DNA of 47,314 nt from Candidatus Uhrbacteria bacterium. Lineage in GTDB: Bacteria > Patescibacteriota > Patescibacteriia > UBA9934 > GWF2-40-263. The position numbers were made by a program, and so were the translations under genes. The stretch covers positions 1-47,314 of the forward strand of contig JACQSF010000017.1 in NCBI GenBank assembly GCA_016206085.1. Reading direction: 5' to 3'. Of the stretch, positions 31,024-39,686 are shown piece after piece. The notes below the pieces were generated by a model, which did no database searches, was not told where the DNA came from, and saw only the letters and a list, made by a program, of their open reading frames with translations. Position 1 is the stretch's first letter, and every line of letters begins with the position of its first letter.

Positions 31024-32535
31024 ATGCTTTCACAGCGACTCATGCTTCTCTTCGCTGGGAGCGCCCTCAAGGTGCCTGTTCATATTGTTCTGTTGCTCGT
31101 TGTGGCTCGGCTTTTAGGACCCGAGCGGTTGGGACAGATTGTGTACTTGCAGGCGGTCGTGGCCATGTTGACCATCGCGAGTGACTTGAGTCTTGGACAT
31201 ACGCACGTGAAACGCGTCTCAGAAGGGAAGGATTTAGGGAGTTGTTTACGCACGTACGGGTTTCTCAAGTCCGTCCTGGGAGGGATCACGATGTTGGGAC
31301 TTGGTGGATTTTTTTTCTTACACCAGAGCGGGACACTCCAAATTGTCGAAGCACCACTCCTCCCCATCTTTGTCGCCTTGGCGGCAGCCGTTTTTTTTAA
31401 TCAGTTCTTCAACCAGCTTTTCCTCGCGACCTTTCAAGCCCATCAGCGCGTGGCCACGATGGCGATGGTCGAGACCATCACGCTCGTGATATTCGCCGTG
31501 TCTGGAATTGCGGTTCTGCTTGCGACCAACGATTTGTTTTTCTACAGCCTCACCTTCCTGTTGCGGGAAGTCGTGTTATTCTGCTTGTTGGTGCCACTGT
31601 TCATTCGAGCTTTTGGGAAAGATGTGTGGCGGGCTCTGCATGAGCGCTCGACGCTCGTGGGGAGTTATCTGCGCTACACATCCCCCCAGTCGTTTCTGGT
31701 TCCATTGGGGCTCTTGAATCTGCATGTAGACAAACTTATTGTGAAGGCACTCACGTCTGTCTATGAGGTTGGTCTGTATGCGGCGGCACAGCGGCTCTCG
31801 ATCATTGAACATCTTTCAAAAGTATTCGCCTCCGTGTTTTTTCCAGAGCTTAGTCGTGACTTTGGAGAAGGGGATATGGCCGCGTTTTCTCGGAAAGTTC
31901 TGCGCGCGGAACGCTTTTTGTGGTTTGTTGCCTCCTGTGTGTGCTTGCCGTTGTTTGTCTTCCCCCAAGAAGCGATTGTTCTTACGGTGGGAGTTCAGTA
32001 CGCGGGAGCGGAACTTCTTTTGCCGCTTTTTTTGGTCTACTCGCTTTTGAGTATTGTGACCACGCCTTACAGGACCGTTTTGTACGCTTCAGAAAAAAAT
32101 ACCCTCAATACGCTTACGGCGGTGGGGGGGCTTGTGGTATTTGTGGGATTGTCGATCTGGCTCGTTCCTCAGAGTCTGTTTGGTATTCAGGGTCTTGGGT
32201 TGGGGGCCGTTGGCATTATTTTGGCTCAACTTATCAAAACTGGACTCATTTTTCTTTTCTATAAATTTCTCTCCTGGAAATTTTTCTCGATCCGGTTTTC
32301 TGTGGGATGGGTTGGGTATCTCGGGATTTTTGCTGGGTTTGCGATGTTGGGGACGGAGTTCACTTCTCTTTCGATTATCACTCGTTTCGTGTTGGGTGTG
32401 TCGGTATTCGGGGTCGTCGTGTGGGTTTTGCGGCTCGTCACACATGAAGACCTTAAGAACTTGAGGACGGCGTTTCGATCAAAACGACTCTACGCTTCCA
32501 TTCGCGAGGAATTTTCTCCAACCGAGACGGCTTGA
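31024..32535 (+). CDS. wzx: Wzx-type oligosaccharide flippase
   Basis: 503 residues, about 12-14 membrane helices, MATE/MOP superfamily. The N-terminus (KVPVHIVLLLVVARLLGPE) and the centre (LVPLGLLNLHVDKLIVKALT...EVGLYAAAQRLS) are typical. It flips undecaprenyl-linked glycan units to the outer face. The only flippase in the window. Its last 46 nt overlap, on the opposite strand, the end of the polysaccharide deacetylase gene. Confidence 0.92.
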   Translation: MLSQRLMLLFAGSALKVPVHIVLLLVVARLLGPERLGQIVYLQAVVAMLTIASDLSLGHTHVKRVSEGKDLGSCLRTYGFLKSVLGGITMLGLGGFFFLHQSGTLQIVEAPLLPIFVALAAAVFFNQFFNQLFLATFQAHQRVATMAMVETITLVIFAVSGIAVLLATNDLFFYSLTFLLREVVLFCLLVPLFIRAFGKDVWRALHERSTLVGSYLRYTSPQSFLVPLGLLNLHVDKLIVKALTSVYEVGLYAAAQRLSIIEHLSKVFASVFFPELSRDFGEGDMAAFSRKVLRAERFLWFVASCVCLPLFVFPQEAIVLTVGVQYAGAELLLPLFLVYSLLSIVTTPYRTVLYASEKNTLNTLTAVGGLVVFVGLSIWLVPQSLFGIQGLGLGAVGIILAQLIKTGLIFLFYKFLSWKFFSIRFSVGWVGYLGIFAGFAMLGTEFTSLSIITRFVLGVSVFGVVVWVLRLVTHEDLKNLRTAFRSKRLYASIREEFSPTETA

Positions 32536-33245
32536 GTGATCACTCGTCGTAACCACGGTTCACCAAACAAGCAAAGCTCACGGTCGTGGAATCGCACAAC
32601 CCCCTTATGGTCGTCTATAAACTGAACTCCTTCCATTTCCTCATGTGTCTCAACCATGTGGCGTGAGCACATAATTTTTTTAATATTCGTCCCTTGGAGG
32701 GCGTGATAGGTCTTGATACTCCACACATTTCCCGGTGGCACGAGCATTTCGATGGGACGGTCGAAGAACGTTTCCAAGATTTTCTGAGATGCGCAGATAT
32801 GTTGTGTATGGACTTCCTGGTCGAGAGTTGGAAGAAATTCTCTATGGAAGGAACGGTTTGAAGAACACGGACGAGGAAGATGTTTCCCTACGACACAGTG
32901 CGTCAGTCCATGATTGGCGATGATGATTTCGTGGCGATCCGCGGCTTGTTTGAGTGTGTTGGCCTCATCAGGAAATTTTTCTGGGAATGGAATAAGGTGA
33001 GAGTTCTCATCGACCCACGTCGCGGTAATCGCTATGATCGGGACGATGTGATGCTCACGAAAGATTTGGAGGAATACCAGCCATTGATCGGCGGTGAGTT
33101 CTTGATAAGGTCCCCACATTCGAAACGGCGGGATGCGTTTGAGAGGGCCGAAATTCGAAAACGGACGGAACCACCTGTTGCCGTATTGCTCGAATGCTTT
33201 TGTGGATGCACCGATATCATCGATGCGGAAAATAGGGAGGCTCAT
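32490..33245 (-). CDS. Polysaccharide deacetylase-like protein
   Basis: 251 residues. RIDDIG near residues 7-12 matches the catalytic/metal DD motif of NodB-type deacetylases, and NHGLTH (about 108-113) gives the H-x3-H metal pair. VPPGNVWS and the following segment fit motif 3. It would remove acetyl groups from an amino sugar. No signal peptide, so it may act in the cytoplasm on a precursor. Last gene of the 42600-32490 minus operon and convergent, with overlap, to wzx. Confidence 0.75.
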   Translation of the reverse strand: MSLPIFRIDDIGASTKAFEQYGNRWFRPFSNFGPLKRIPPFRMWGPYQELTADQWLVFLQIFREHHIVPIIAITATWVDENSHLIPFPEKFPDEANTLKQAADRHEIIIANHGLTHCVVGKHLPRPCSSNRSFHREFLPTLDQEVHTQHICASQKILETFFDRPIEMLVPPGNVWSIKTYHALQGTNIKKIMCSRHMVETHEEMEGVQFIDDHKGVVRFHDRELCLFGEPWLRRVITQAVSVGENSSRMEA

Positions 33246-33877
33246 TTGGTGATGACAACAACATGTTCAGCTGTGTAGAGAGGTGTTTTTTGACGATGGA
33301 GTCCCAGGGCAAGAATCAAGAGTAAGTAGGGGAGAAAGAGGAGAGACAAGACAAGTCTCATGGGTTTTGAACGGGTTTCTAGGATCGTTGTCCGGAGAAT
33401 GTCCCAGATAATCGTCCAGGCATTTCCACAGGGGATAATATGCACATTTTTGACATTCAGTTCGTTCAGGAGTTCCTCGAGGTATCGCTTAGTAAAGCGC
33501 ACACGGTCACCGGAGTCACGTAGGAGAAACGGAGTTGAAAGAAGGATCTGTCCGTCAGGCTTTGTAACACGCAGGAGTTCTTGCAGCGCCTTGCGGACAT
33601 TCGAACTATAACAGAGCACCTCAAAGCAGATGACACCATCGAAGTGTTCACCCGTAAACGCCAGAACATGGATATCACCGTATGTGATGTTTCGTGTTGG
33701 GTCTGGTTGAAGGTCGATTGCGGTTATCTGCGCGTTGAAAAGGTGGTCATAGCGACGCGATCCTGAACCAACGTCAAGAATCTGTCCATGAAACAAGGAC
33801 GCGTGTGAGCGGATCTGCTCGTTCAAGAGATTACGACCGAACGATTCGCGGAAGTAGGTGATGAAAGGCAACGTCAT
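33242..33877 (-). CDS. Class I methyltransferase with C-terminal hydrophobic helix
   Basis: 211 residues. ILDVGSGSRRYDHLF is the SAM motif; FDGVICFEVLCY and LLRVTKPDGQILLSTPF are the usual downstream blocks. A hydrophobic segment near the C-terminus (LVLSLLFLPYLLLILALGL) should anchor it to the membrane, close to a lipid-linked substrate. Overlaps the deacetylase gene by 4 nt. Confidence 0.8.
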   Translation of the reverse strand: MTLPFITYFRESFGRNLLNEQIRSHASLFHGQILDVGSGSRRYDHLFNAQITAIDLQPDPTRNITYGDIHVLAFTGEHFDGVICFEVLCYSSNVRKALQELLRVTKPDGQILLSTPFLLRDSGDRVRFTKRYLEELLNELNVKNVHIIPCGNAWTIIWDILRTTILETRSKPMRLVLSLLFLPYLLLILALGLHRQKTPLYTAEHVVVITK

Positions 33878-33880
33878 AAT

Positions 33881-34966
33881 TTAGGTGATTGGTTGACGAT
33901 AGGGGATATTCGCCATTCCGAGAATCTCGGCGATCATGACAAGTCCCCAAACGTACAACACGGAGCCATGAAGATCAGCTTCGTTTTTTCCGCTCGTGAC
34001 TTTCGCGCCATAGATTCTCGCGTTCGTGCGACCACGGTAAAACGAGAAGCCACCGGACTCTTCTTGATAATATTCCTTGATCTCCGAAATTTTGTGAAGA
34101 GCGTATCGTTCTATCTCTGCATGGCGATAGGCTGTTTTTCGTGAACAAGCCCAGAGCACATAGAGGGCATCGATCGAGCAACACGCGCCTTCTTCCGATG
34201 GGTGGGAGAGGGTTGTGTCGATGATTTTTTCGACAAAGGGAATCGATGTTTCCTCAATCACCATAAGACCCGTGAGCACCTTCATGGCGCCGTTGATTTT
34301 TTGTGTCATCGACACAGAAGAGCCTCTGTACCAGAATCCATCGGTCGGCGACTGAATTGTTGAGAGAAATGATCGTATTTCACCCAAGAGTTCTTGATAC
34401 GAATCTTGATAGAGGCCGAAGACGCGATGGTTATGGTGCAAGAAAAACAAGACGTGGCTGACATGACTCCCGGCATTCCAGGGGAGATGCCACGAGAGAG
34501 ATCGAAGGAAACGACGGAGTTCCTCGCTGGTTTCAGAGATCCCGCGGTACGGGCGAGTCGGTGAGGATCCAAGACAGAACAGGGCGGCCGTTGACTGTCT
34601 TGTTTCCGCGCGTTTGAGCATCTGCGTGTGGTGCAGGAGTCCCTGAAGGTCTTGTTGTCTTAGGGAGGTCAGAAGACTTGGGAGGAATGATTTCTTTACG
34701 AGCAGGGGATCGAATAGGGATCCGTCATTGTTCTCAAATGTTTTGATACGAGAGATAAGATCGCGAGACGTTGTTTCATCAAGTCGATCAACCATGTACA
34801 GAATTTTTGTCGCAAAGACGCGGGAGGTGAGACCCCAATGGGTGTTCTCCCCAAAGAGATCTCCGGAAACAGAGTAACGATAAAACCCCGGAGTTGATCC
34901 TTGTTGTTGTTTGACGAATACCGGGATATGGGAAAGGGCGTATGAGAGCCAGGCCGTGGATTCCAT
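33881..34966 (-). CDS. Unknown protein, possibly an (alpha/alpha) toroid
   Basis: 361 residues, soluble, mostly helical. Repeated turns of the form GSLFDP, DGFWYRG and GGFSFYRG between helix pairs recall the alpha/alpha barrels of terpene cyclases, prenyltransferases and some glycosidases. I cannot see a QW motif or DXDD, so no enzyme class is assigned. It is tightly packed between a glycosyltransferase (1-nt gap) and a methyltransferase (3-nt gap), so it very likely works on the same glycan. Confidence 0.5.
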   Translation of the reverse strand: MESTAWLSYALSHIPVFVKQQQGSTPGFYRYSVSGDLFGENTHWGLTSRVFATKILYMVDRLDETTSRDLISRIKTFENNDGSLFDPLLVKKSFLPSLLTSLRQQDLQGLLHHTQMLKRAETRQSTAALFCLGSSPTRPYRGISETSEELRRFLRSLSWHLPWNAGSHVSHVLFFLHHNHRVFGLYQDSYQELLGEIRSFLSTIQSPTDGFWYRGSSVSMTQKINGAMKVLTGLMVIEETSIPFVEKIIDTTLSHPSEEGACCSIDALYVLWACSRKTAYRHAEIERYALHKISEIKEYYQEESGGFSFYRGRTNARIYGAKVTSGKNEADLHGSVLYVWGLVMIAEILGMANIPYRQPIT

Positions 34967-34967
34967 A

Positions 34968-35954
34968 CTAGGGTGTTTGTATCATGCGCAGGATTTGGAC
35001 ATAGGCGGCGGCTGCCTGTTCAACAGAGAAAAACTCCTTGTCTGTACGGATCAGATGTTGAAGATTGTCGTAGTGCGCCAATAGGTCAGCAAGATCCTGC
35101 GCATGGTTCCCCGTGAGTTTCTTCCCATACTTTGCCGCGATTTCGGTCGTTCCCCCTGAGTCCTCATACAAAAGAGGGAGCCCACAGGAGAGCGCCTCAG
35201 AAACAATATTTGGACAGGCTTCATGTTTGGATGGGAAGAGAAAGAGGTCGTGGTTCTGGAATTCCTTGCCCAGTTCCTCTTGTTGCATCGCAGGTAAGAA
35301 TTTCACCTGCTTTTTGTCGATTTCGTCTGGCCAGTTTCCAATAAAGGTGACGACGACACCTGGAAGCTCGGAAAATGCCGCGATGGTCTCGTGACCCTTC
35401 ATGATATTTTTTGACCAGCTGGCGGCGATGATCCTCAACGGTTCATGCAAGCATCGGAGTTCTGATGACATCGGAAAGAACGAAGGGTCAACGCCATTAT
35501 GGACGATCGAATAACGAGTCGCGACGATCCCTTGGTCCGCAAATGTTTGAACACTGAACTGGCTTTGAAAAATGATGTGATCAGCGAGTTTCAAACAGGC
35601 TTGCTGGACACGATACATGGCGTCCACCTGACCGGCGTAGACTTTTCGTGCTCCATCAAGTCGGTAGACAACCTTTTTTGGTTGTGGACGAAACCCGTGT
35701 AAGGCGTAGTGCCAGAGTGTTTTGTATCCCCACCGTTTGAGGTTGCGGATATGCCTTGGCTTGATAAGTCGTCCTGGTCCTGCGTGCCCGCCATTGATGA
35801 GAAGGATATCGTAAGAAGCATGAGCACTCTCAATGATTTCAATTTCAAACTCTTTTTTTTCCAGAAACGTTTTCCGTAAGGCTTTCAAAAATGAATTCCC
35901 GCCCCCCCAGGGCTGGTTTGTGATGTCAAAATAAATGTGGAGGCGTATTGGCAC
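34968..35954 (-). CDS. Glycosyltransferase family 4
   Basis: 328 residues. N-terminal FDITNQPWGGGNSFLKAL and central YSIVHNGVDPSFF; the C-terminal nucleotide domain has PSKHEACPNIVSEALSCG with the E-x7-E pattern and YEDSGGTTEI. It should add one sugar to the lipid-linked unit. One base separates it from the next gene; 22 nt lie between it and gmd upstream. Confidence 0.88.
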   Translation of the reverse strand: MPIRLHIYFDITNQPWGGGNSFLKALRKTFLEKKEFEIEIIESAHASYDILLINGGHAGPGRLIKPRHIRNLKRWGYKTLWHYALHGFRPQPKKVVYRLDGARKVYAGQVDAMYRVQQACLKLADHIIFQSQFSVQTFADQGIVATRYSIVHNGVDPSFFPMSSELRCLHEPLRIIAASWSKNIMKGHETIAAFSELPGVVVTFIGNWPDEIDKKQVKFLPAMQQEELGKEFQNHDLFLFPSKHEACPNIVSEALSCGLPLLYEDSGGTTEIAAKYGKKLTGNHAQDLADLLAHYDNLQHLIRTDKEFFSVEQAAAAYVQILRMIQTP

Positions 35955-35976
35955 AGGCGTGTAGGAACCATCCCAT

Positions 35977-36993
35977 TTATGATCGTTTCATTTCGGCTTC
36001 CACCATGCGTTTGACCAATTGGTGGAAGGTGACGGATGGTTGCCATCCAAGGAGTGTTTTTGCTTTGGTGTAATTCCCTAAGATTGTGTCGACTTCGGCC
36101 GGGCGGAAATAGTGAGGGTCGATCGCGACAAGCGTTTTTCCTGTTTCTGGGTTCATCCCGATTTCTTGGATTCCTTGTCCTTGCCAAACAACGTCTATGC
36201 CAACCACCTTGAATGCTTCCACGATAAACTCACGCACACAATGATCTTCTCCGGTCGCCAAGACAAAGTCGTCCGCAAATCCGTGTTGAAGGATCATCCA
36301 CATTCCCTTGGTAAAGTCAGCGGCATATCCCCAGTCGCGTTTCGCTTCAAGGTTGCCGATCAAGAGAGGTTCGGCACCTCCCCTTGCCAGACGGACGACG
36401 GCTTGGGAAATTTTTCTGGTGACGAACTCCTTTCCACGATGTTCTGATTCATGGTTGAATAAGATTCCGTTGCTCATGAAGAGTTGGTACGATTCGCGGT
36501 AGTTTTTGACCGTCCAAAATCCAGCCAGTTTGGAAACTCCGTACGGGCTGCGAGGGTAGAACGGGGTTTGTTCGTCTTGTGGCGATTGTTGTGCTTTGCC
36601 GTAGAGCTCAGATGTTGCGGCAAAATAGAAACGTGTGTGCTTGGAGTACTCCTTGACCGCGTTGACAAAGTTGAGAGTTCCTTCGATGTTGGTTTTGTAG
36701 GTGAGGCTTGGGTTGGTGAAGCTGGCGCCGACAAAACTTTGCGCGGCCAGGTGGTACACTTCGTCAAACTGTCCCTCGCGCATGACCGTGTCGACGATCG
36801 TATGATCAGTGACATCGCCCCAGTGGATCGTGATTCGATCGAGTTCCTCTTTGTTGAGCGCGTGCAAATTTCCCAGCGAGGCGGCGCTATTACGACGAAC
36901 AAATCCGTGCACCTCATATCCGATACTCAAAAGCCATCGTGAAAGAAAGAATCCATCCTGACCCGTGATACCCGTGATGAGAGCTTTTTTCAT
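35977..36993 (-). CDS. gmd: GDP-mannose 4,6-dehydratase
   Basis: 338 residues, SDR fold. TGITGQDGFFLSRWLL binds NADP, HLAAQSFVGASF and the Ser-Tyr-Lys set (TSELYGKAQQ; YPRSPYGVSKLAG) form the active site, and NHESEHRGKEFVTRKI is typical of Gmd. It makes GDP-4-keto-6-deoxymannose. No fucose synthase or Rmd reductase is seen in the window, so the final sugar (fucose, rhamnose, perosamine or other) is open. Overlaps the upstream GT gene by 4 nt. Confidence 0.95.
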   Translation of the reverse strand: MKKALITGITGQDGFFLSRWLLSIGYEVHGFVRRNSAASLGNLHALNKEELDRITIHWGDVTDHTIVDTVMREGQFDEVYHLAAQSFVGASFTNPSLTYKTNIEGTLNFVNAVKEYSKHTRFYFAATSELYGKAQQSPQDEQTPFYPRSPYGVSKLAGFWTVKNYRESYQLFMSNGILFNHESEHRGKEFVTRKISQAVVRLARGGAEPLLIGNLEAKRDWGYAADFTKGMWMILQHGFADDFVLATGEDHCVREFIVEAFKVVGIDVVWQGQGIQEIGMNPETGKTLVAIDPHYFRPAEVDTILGNYTKAKTLLGWQPSVTFHQLVKRMVEAEMKRS

Positions 36994-38072
36994 AGTTTGA
37001 CGAACTCACTATTTCGTAAAAGGGGTTTGTACAATTCCTCCCAGTATCGATTGCTGAGGATCTCCCAGCGATGGCACTGTGCTTGTTGTATTCCCTCAGA
37101 AGTTAATCGTGTGCGCAGAGCGGAATCACTCTGTAAACGCAGGAGATGTGTCGTCAGCTTATCACGATCTTCAATATCGGCAAGCAGCGCGTTTTGGCCA
37201 TCAACGGCCACATCCATTACCATCCCCACTCGTGTGCTCACCAGCGGGGTCCCGGTCGCCCAGGCTTCTAACAGAGCCATCGGAACACCCTCAGTCCTCG
37301 AGGAAATCAGATAGACGTCTAGGGCTTGGTAGAGAGTGTTTACATCTGCGTATGCGCTCACGAACTGATGCGTGAATGGGATGTTGGCGCGTGTGAGACG
37401 ATCTTTTACGTATCCGCGAGAGGGGCCACTCAGAAGTACGTGTACGGGGAGTTCTTTAGCCACACGTTCCACCACGTCGCAGAATACATCCGGGCCCTTG
37501 ATCCACTTTGGGTTCATGCCCGCTCCCCATCCATCGCCATCTTTTTGGAACGAGCCGATCACGAACGCCTTCTCGGGAATTCGTAGTTCTGTACGGATGT
37601 GTTTTCGCTCCGATGCTGGGGAAGAGGTAAACATCCCAAGGTTTATGCCCATGGGAATCACGCGGATTTTTTCCTCAGGGAAACCCTGCTGCATTAATAT
37701 CGCTTTAGTCGTTTGGGCGGTCGTATGAAGAAGGTCAATGCGTGAAGCAACGCGCCCCAGTTCTTTGAGACGCGGATCATCTTGGTTTACGTGATACCAG
37801 GTGTGAATCACCTTGTTGCGAGGGAATTTTTTTGGAACGGGAACGGAATTGAAGTGGATCACCTTGCCGGAGAAAAAATGAAAAAACGGGCTCACATGAA
37901 CCTGTGCCACGTTTTTGTTTGTCAGTGACTGGGCAAGAGACTTGGCGACTTGCGTGATGACCCAATCATGACCGTCCGTGATTATGTGAATCTTTTCTGG
38001 ACGAAACGGGTTGGGAAGACTTCCTATCCAGTTTGACCCCGTACGCCAAAGTTTGTCTGTGAGGGAGTTCAT
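36990..38072 (-). CDS. Glycosyltransferase family 4
   Basis: 360 residues. The N-terminal domain is less conserved (IHIITDGHDWVITQVAKSLA); IRVIPMGINLGMF and SRTEGVPMALLEAWATGTPL mark the donor domain, followed by STRVGMVMDVAVDGQNALL. An insertion around GDGWGAGMNPKWIKGPD is unlike typical members. Overlaps by ATGA with the methyltransferase upstream and with gmd downstream. Confidence 0.9.
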   Translation of the reverse strand: MNSLTDKLWRTGSNWIGSLPNPFRPEKIHIITDGHDWVITQVAKSLAQSLTNKNVAQVHVSPFFHFFSGKVIHFNSVPVPKKFPRNKVIHTWYHVNQDDPRLKELGRVASRIDLLHTTAQTTKAILMQQGFPEEKIRVIPMGINLGMFTSSPASERKHIRTELRIPEKAFVIGSFQKDGDGWGAGMNPKWIKGPDVFCDVVERVAKELPVHVLLSGPSRGYVKDRLTRANIPFTHQFVSAYADVNTLYQALDVYLISSRTEGVPMALLEAWATGTPLVSTRVGMVMDVAVDGQNALLADIEDRDKLTTHLLRLQSDSALRTRLTSEGIQQAQCHRWEILSNRYWEELYKPLLRNSEFVKL

Positions 38073-38707
38073 ATACGGGAAGCATCTGGACGGACGACTG
38101 CCCAGATTTCACCAAACTGAATCGAGGAAGACGTCAGAATGAGTCCTGCTTCTTGAAGTTCGGCCATGAAGTCAGGAAGGGTGTATTCAGTGAAGTGCGT
38201 CGTATCTAGCCGGTACTCAATGTCCAATTCTTTTTTGTAGAGTGTGATCCAGTCACGATCAATCATGGGGACACGGATGAGGAACAGGGGAGCGAGGGGC
38301 TTGATCGATCCAAGAAATAGACCCCGGTGTTTTATATGCTCGAGGACATTGGAGAGGACGACCACGTCGAAGGGTTCTTGTACAGGCAATGTGGTTGCAT
38401 CAGCGATTTGGTAGGTGAGGTTGGGGGCGGAGAATCGACCATGCCATGATTCTTGGTGTTTGGGATTGAGATCGATCCCAACTACCCGCTTAGCTTTCTT
38501 TGCCATATCAAACGCGAGCGCTCCATTACCACAACCGATGTCCAAGACCACATCGTCTGAAGAAATGTGGTCGAGGAAAAATGTGTGGTAATTCATCAAC
38601 CGGTGTTTTGGATGCATGCCTCCCTCGGTTTTGATCGCGAGTTTGCTTGCAAGCTTGTAACTGAACGTGTGTAATCGGAGAGCCATTCGAACGAGAAATG
38701 TATACAT
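38069..38707 (-). CDS. Class I methyltransferase
   Basis: 212 residues. VLDIGCGNGALAFDMA binds SAM; VVGIDLNPKHQ and VVVLSNVLEHIKHRG follow in the right order. Probably acts on a glycan sugar. The first ATG (38707-38705) uses the terminal base of the 183-bp palindrome as its A; an in-frame ATG at 38686 may be the original start before that element arrived. Confidence 0.82.
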   Translation of the reverse strand: MYTFLVRMALRLHTFSYKLASKLAIKTEGGMHPKHRLMNYHTFFLDHISSDDVVLDIGCGNGALAFDMAKKAKRVVGIDLNPKHQESWHGRFSAPNLTYQIADATTLPVQEPFDVVVLSNVLEHIKHRGLFLGSIKPLAPLFLIRVPMIDRDWITLYKKELDIEYRLDTTHFTEYTLPDFMAELQEAGLILTSSSIQFGEIWAVVRPDASRI

Positions 38708-38889
38708 ATAGTCCTCACATCATGAAACAGGATTTATCCATCCGTAGCAATGGCGGTCTGCTCGTCCTTCGTCAAGAAAAATCCTCAATGTATCTACGGA
38801 TACATTTACGGTTTTTCTTGACTCCAGGACGTCGCATCCCATCCATTCCAACGGCGTCTAAAGTCCTGTTTCATGATGTGAGGACTATA
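38707..38889. mobile_element. 183-bp palindromic, MITE-like element
   Basis: Perfect 26-bp terminal inverted repeats, 38707-38732 and 38864-38889, both ending in TATA at the outside. Inside, pairing continues imperfectly (GTCAAGAAAAA with TTTTTCTTGAC; TGTATC with GATACA at the tip) so the whole unit can fold on itself. It has no ORF. It is the only sizeable gap in an otherwise gapless eleven-gene operon. The outer TA could be a TA target duplication as made by IS630/Tc1-like transposases. No second copy is in the window. Confidence 0.6.
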
Positions 38890-38891
38890 GA

Positions 38892-39686
38892 TCACGGGGT
38901 CTTTCGAAAAACAAGGAGCGTCATGTGACCCGTTAATCTCCCCAAGAGGATGGTGAGTAGGAGGCGGAATCCACGAGCCACAACGTGTTTGTTTTTGTAG
39001 AGCTTTTGAAGGGGGTGGTGGAGAAGAGGGAGCTCGTCCTTGAGACCCTTGAGAGCATCGTACAAGGAGGTTTCGACAAGCTCAAATCCTTGTTCGTCAA
39101 GCTGTTGTGAGACAAGCTTCTGGTCGAGGATGAATTCGTAAAAATTTTTTTGTGGAGTCGATGCACGCATCGGTTGATACAGATCAAGACGTGCTTTGAG
39201 TTTTCTCAGGGGCGACATCACAGGAAACGAGAGGAAAAAAATTCCGTCAGGTTTGAGGACGCGATGTGCTTCCTGGGTGATTTCGTCGAATCCATCCCAG
39301 AAATGTTCAATGACACCCAAAGACCAGTAGGCATCAAAGAAATTATTTGGAAAGGTTGTGTGACGAACGTCCTCAACAGAGAGTTGAAGATTTGGCAGGT
39401 TCTCAGAAACAGCTCGGATGGTTCTATCCGCATAGTCGATGCCATAGGCGTCGTATCCCCATTTGTTCAAGCACCAGACGACCTGGCCGCTCCCGCATCC
39501 GCCCTCAAGAATTTTTCCTCCCGCAGGAACGTATCGTTTGGTGAAGTGTTCAATGAAGTGATGGGTCTTTCCGGATGCAATTAGTGTTTTGATGTTTTCC
39601 TTGTGCCATTGTTCATCCCAAAACTCAGGCGTCGCCTGTTGTTCAAAAAGAACGAGTCGTTTGTGTGCATGGTCGTAGAGCATCAT
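38892..39686 (-). CDS. Class I methyltransferase
   Basis: 264 residues. ILEGGCGSGQVVWCLNKWG is the SAM site; GIDYADRTI, DAYWSLGVIEHFWDG and AHRVLKPDGIFFLSFP follow. A basic, hydrophobic C-terminus (FRLLLTILLGRLTGHMTLLVF) may touch the membrane. Ends 2 nt from the palindromic element and overlaps the upstream GT gene by ATGA. Confidence 0.85.
   Translation of the reverse strand: MMLYDHAHKRLVLFEQQATPEFWDEQWHKENIKTLIASGKTHHFIEHFTKRYVPAGGKILEGGCGSGQVVWCLNKWGYDAYGIDYADRTIRAVSENLPNLQLSVEDVRHTTFPNNFFDAYWSLGVIEHFWDGFDEITQEAHRVLKPDGIFFLSFPVMSPLRKLKARLDLYQPMRASTPQKNFYEFILDQKLVSQQLDEQGFELVETSLYDALKGLKDELPLLHHPLQKLYKNKHVVARGFRLLLTILLGRLTGHMTLLVFRKTP

Noticed and set aside
38707..38889. Third member of the tRNA-linked hairpin family
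   Set aside because: It lacks the TCGATGAG/AGATCGCGA pair, is longer, has perfect terminal repeats and is not next to a tRNA; only a weak GAGCAGAxCGC resemblance exists.
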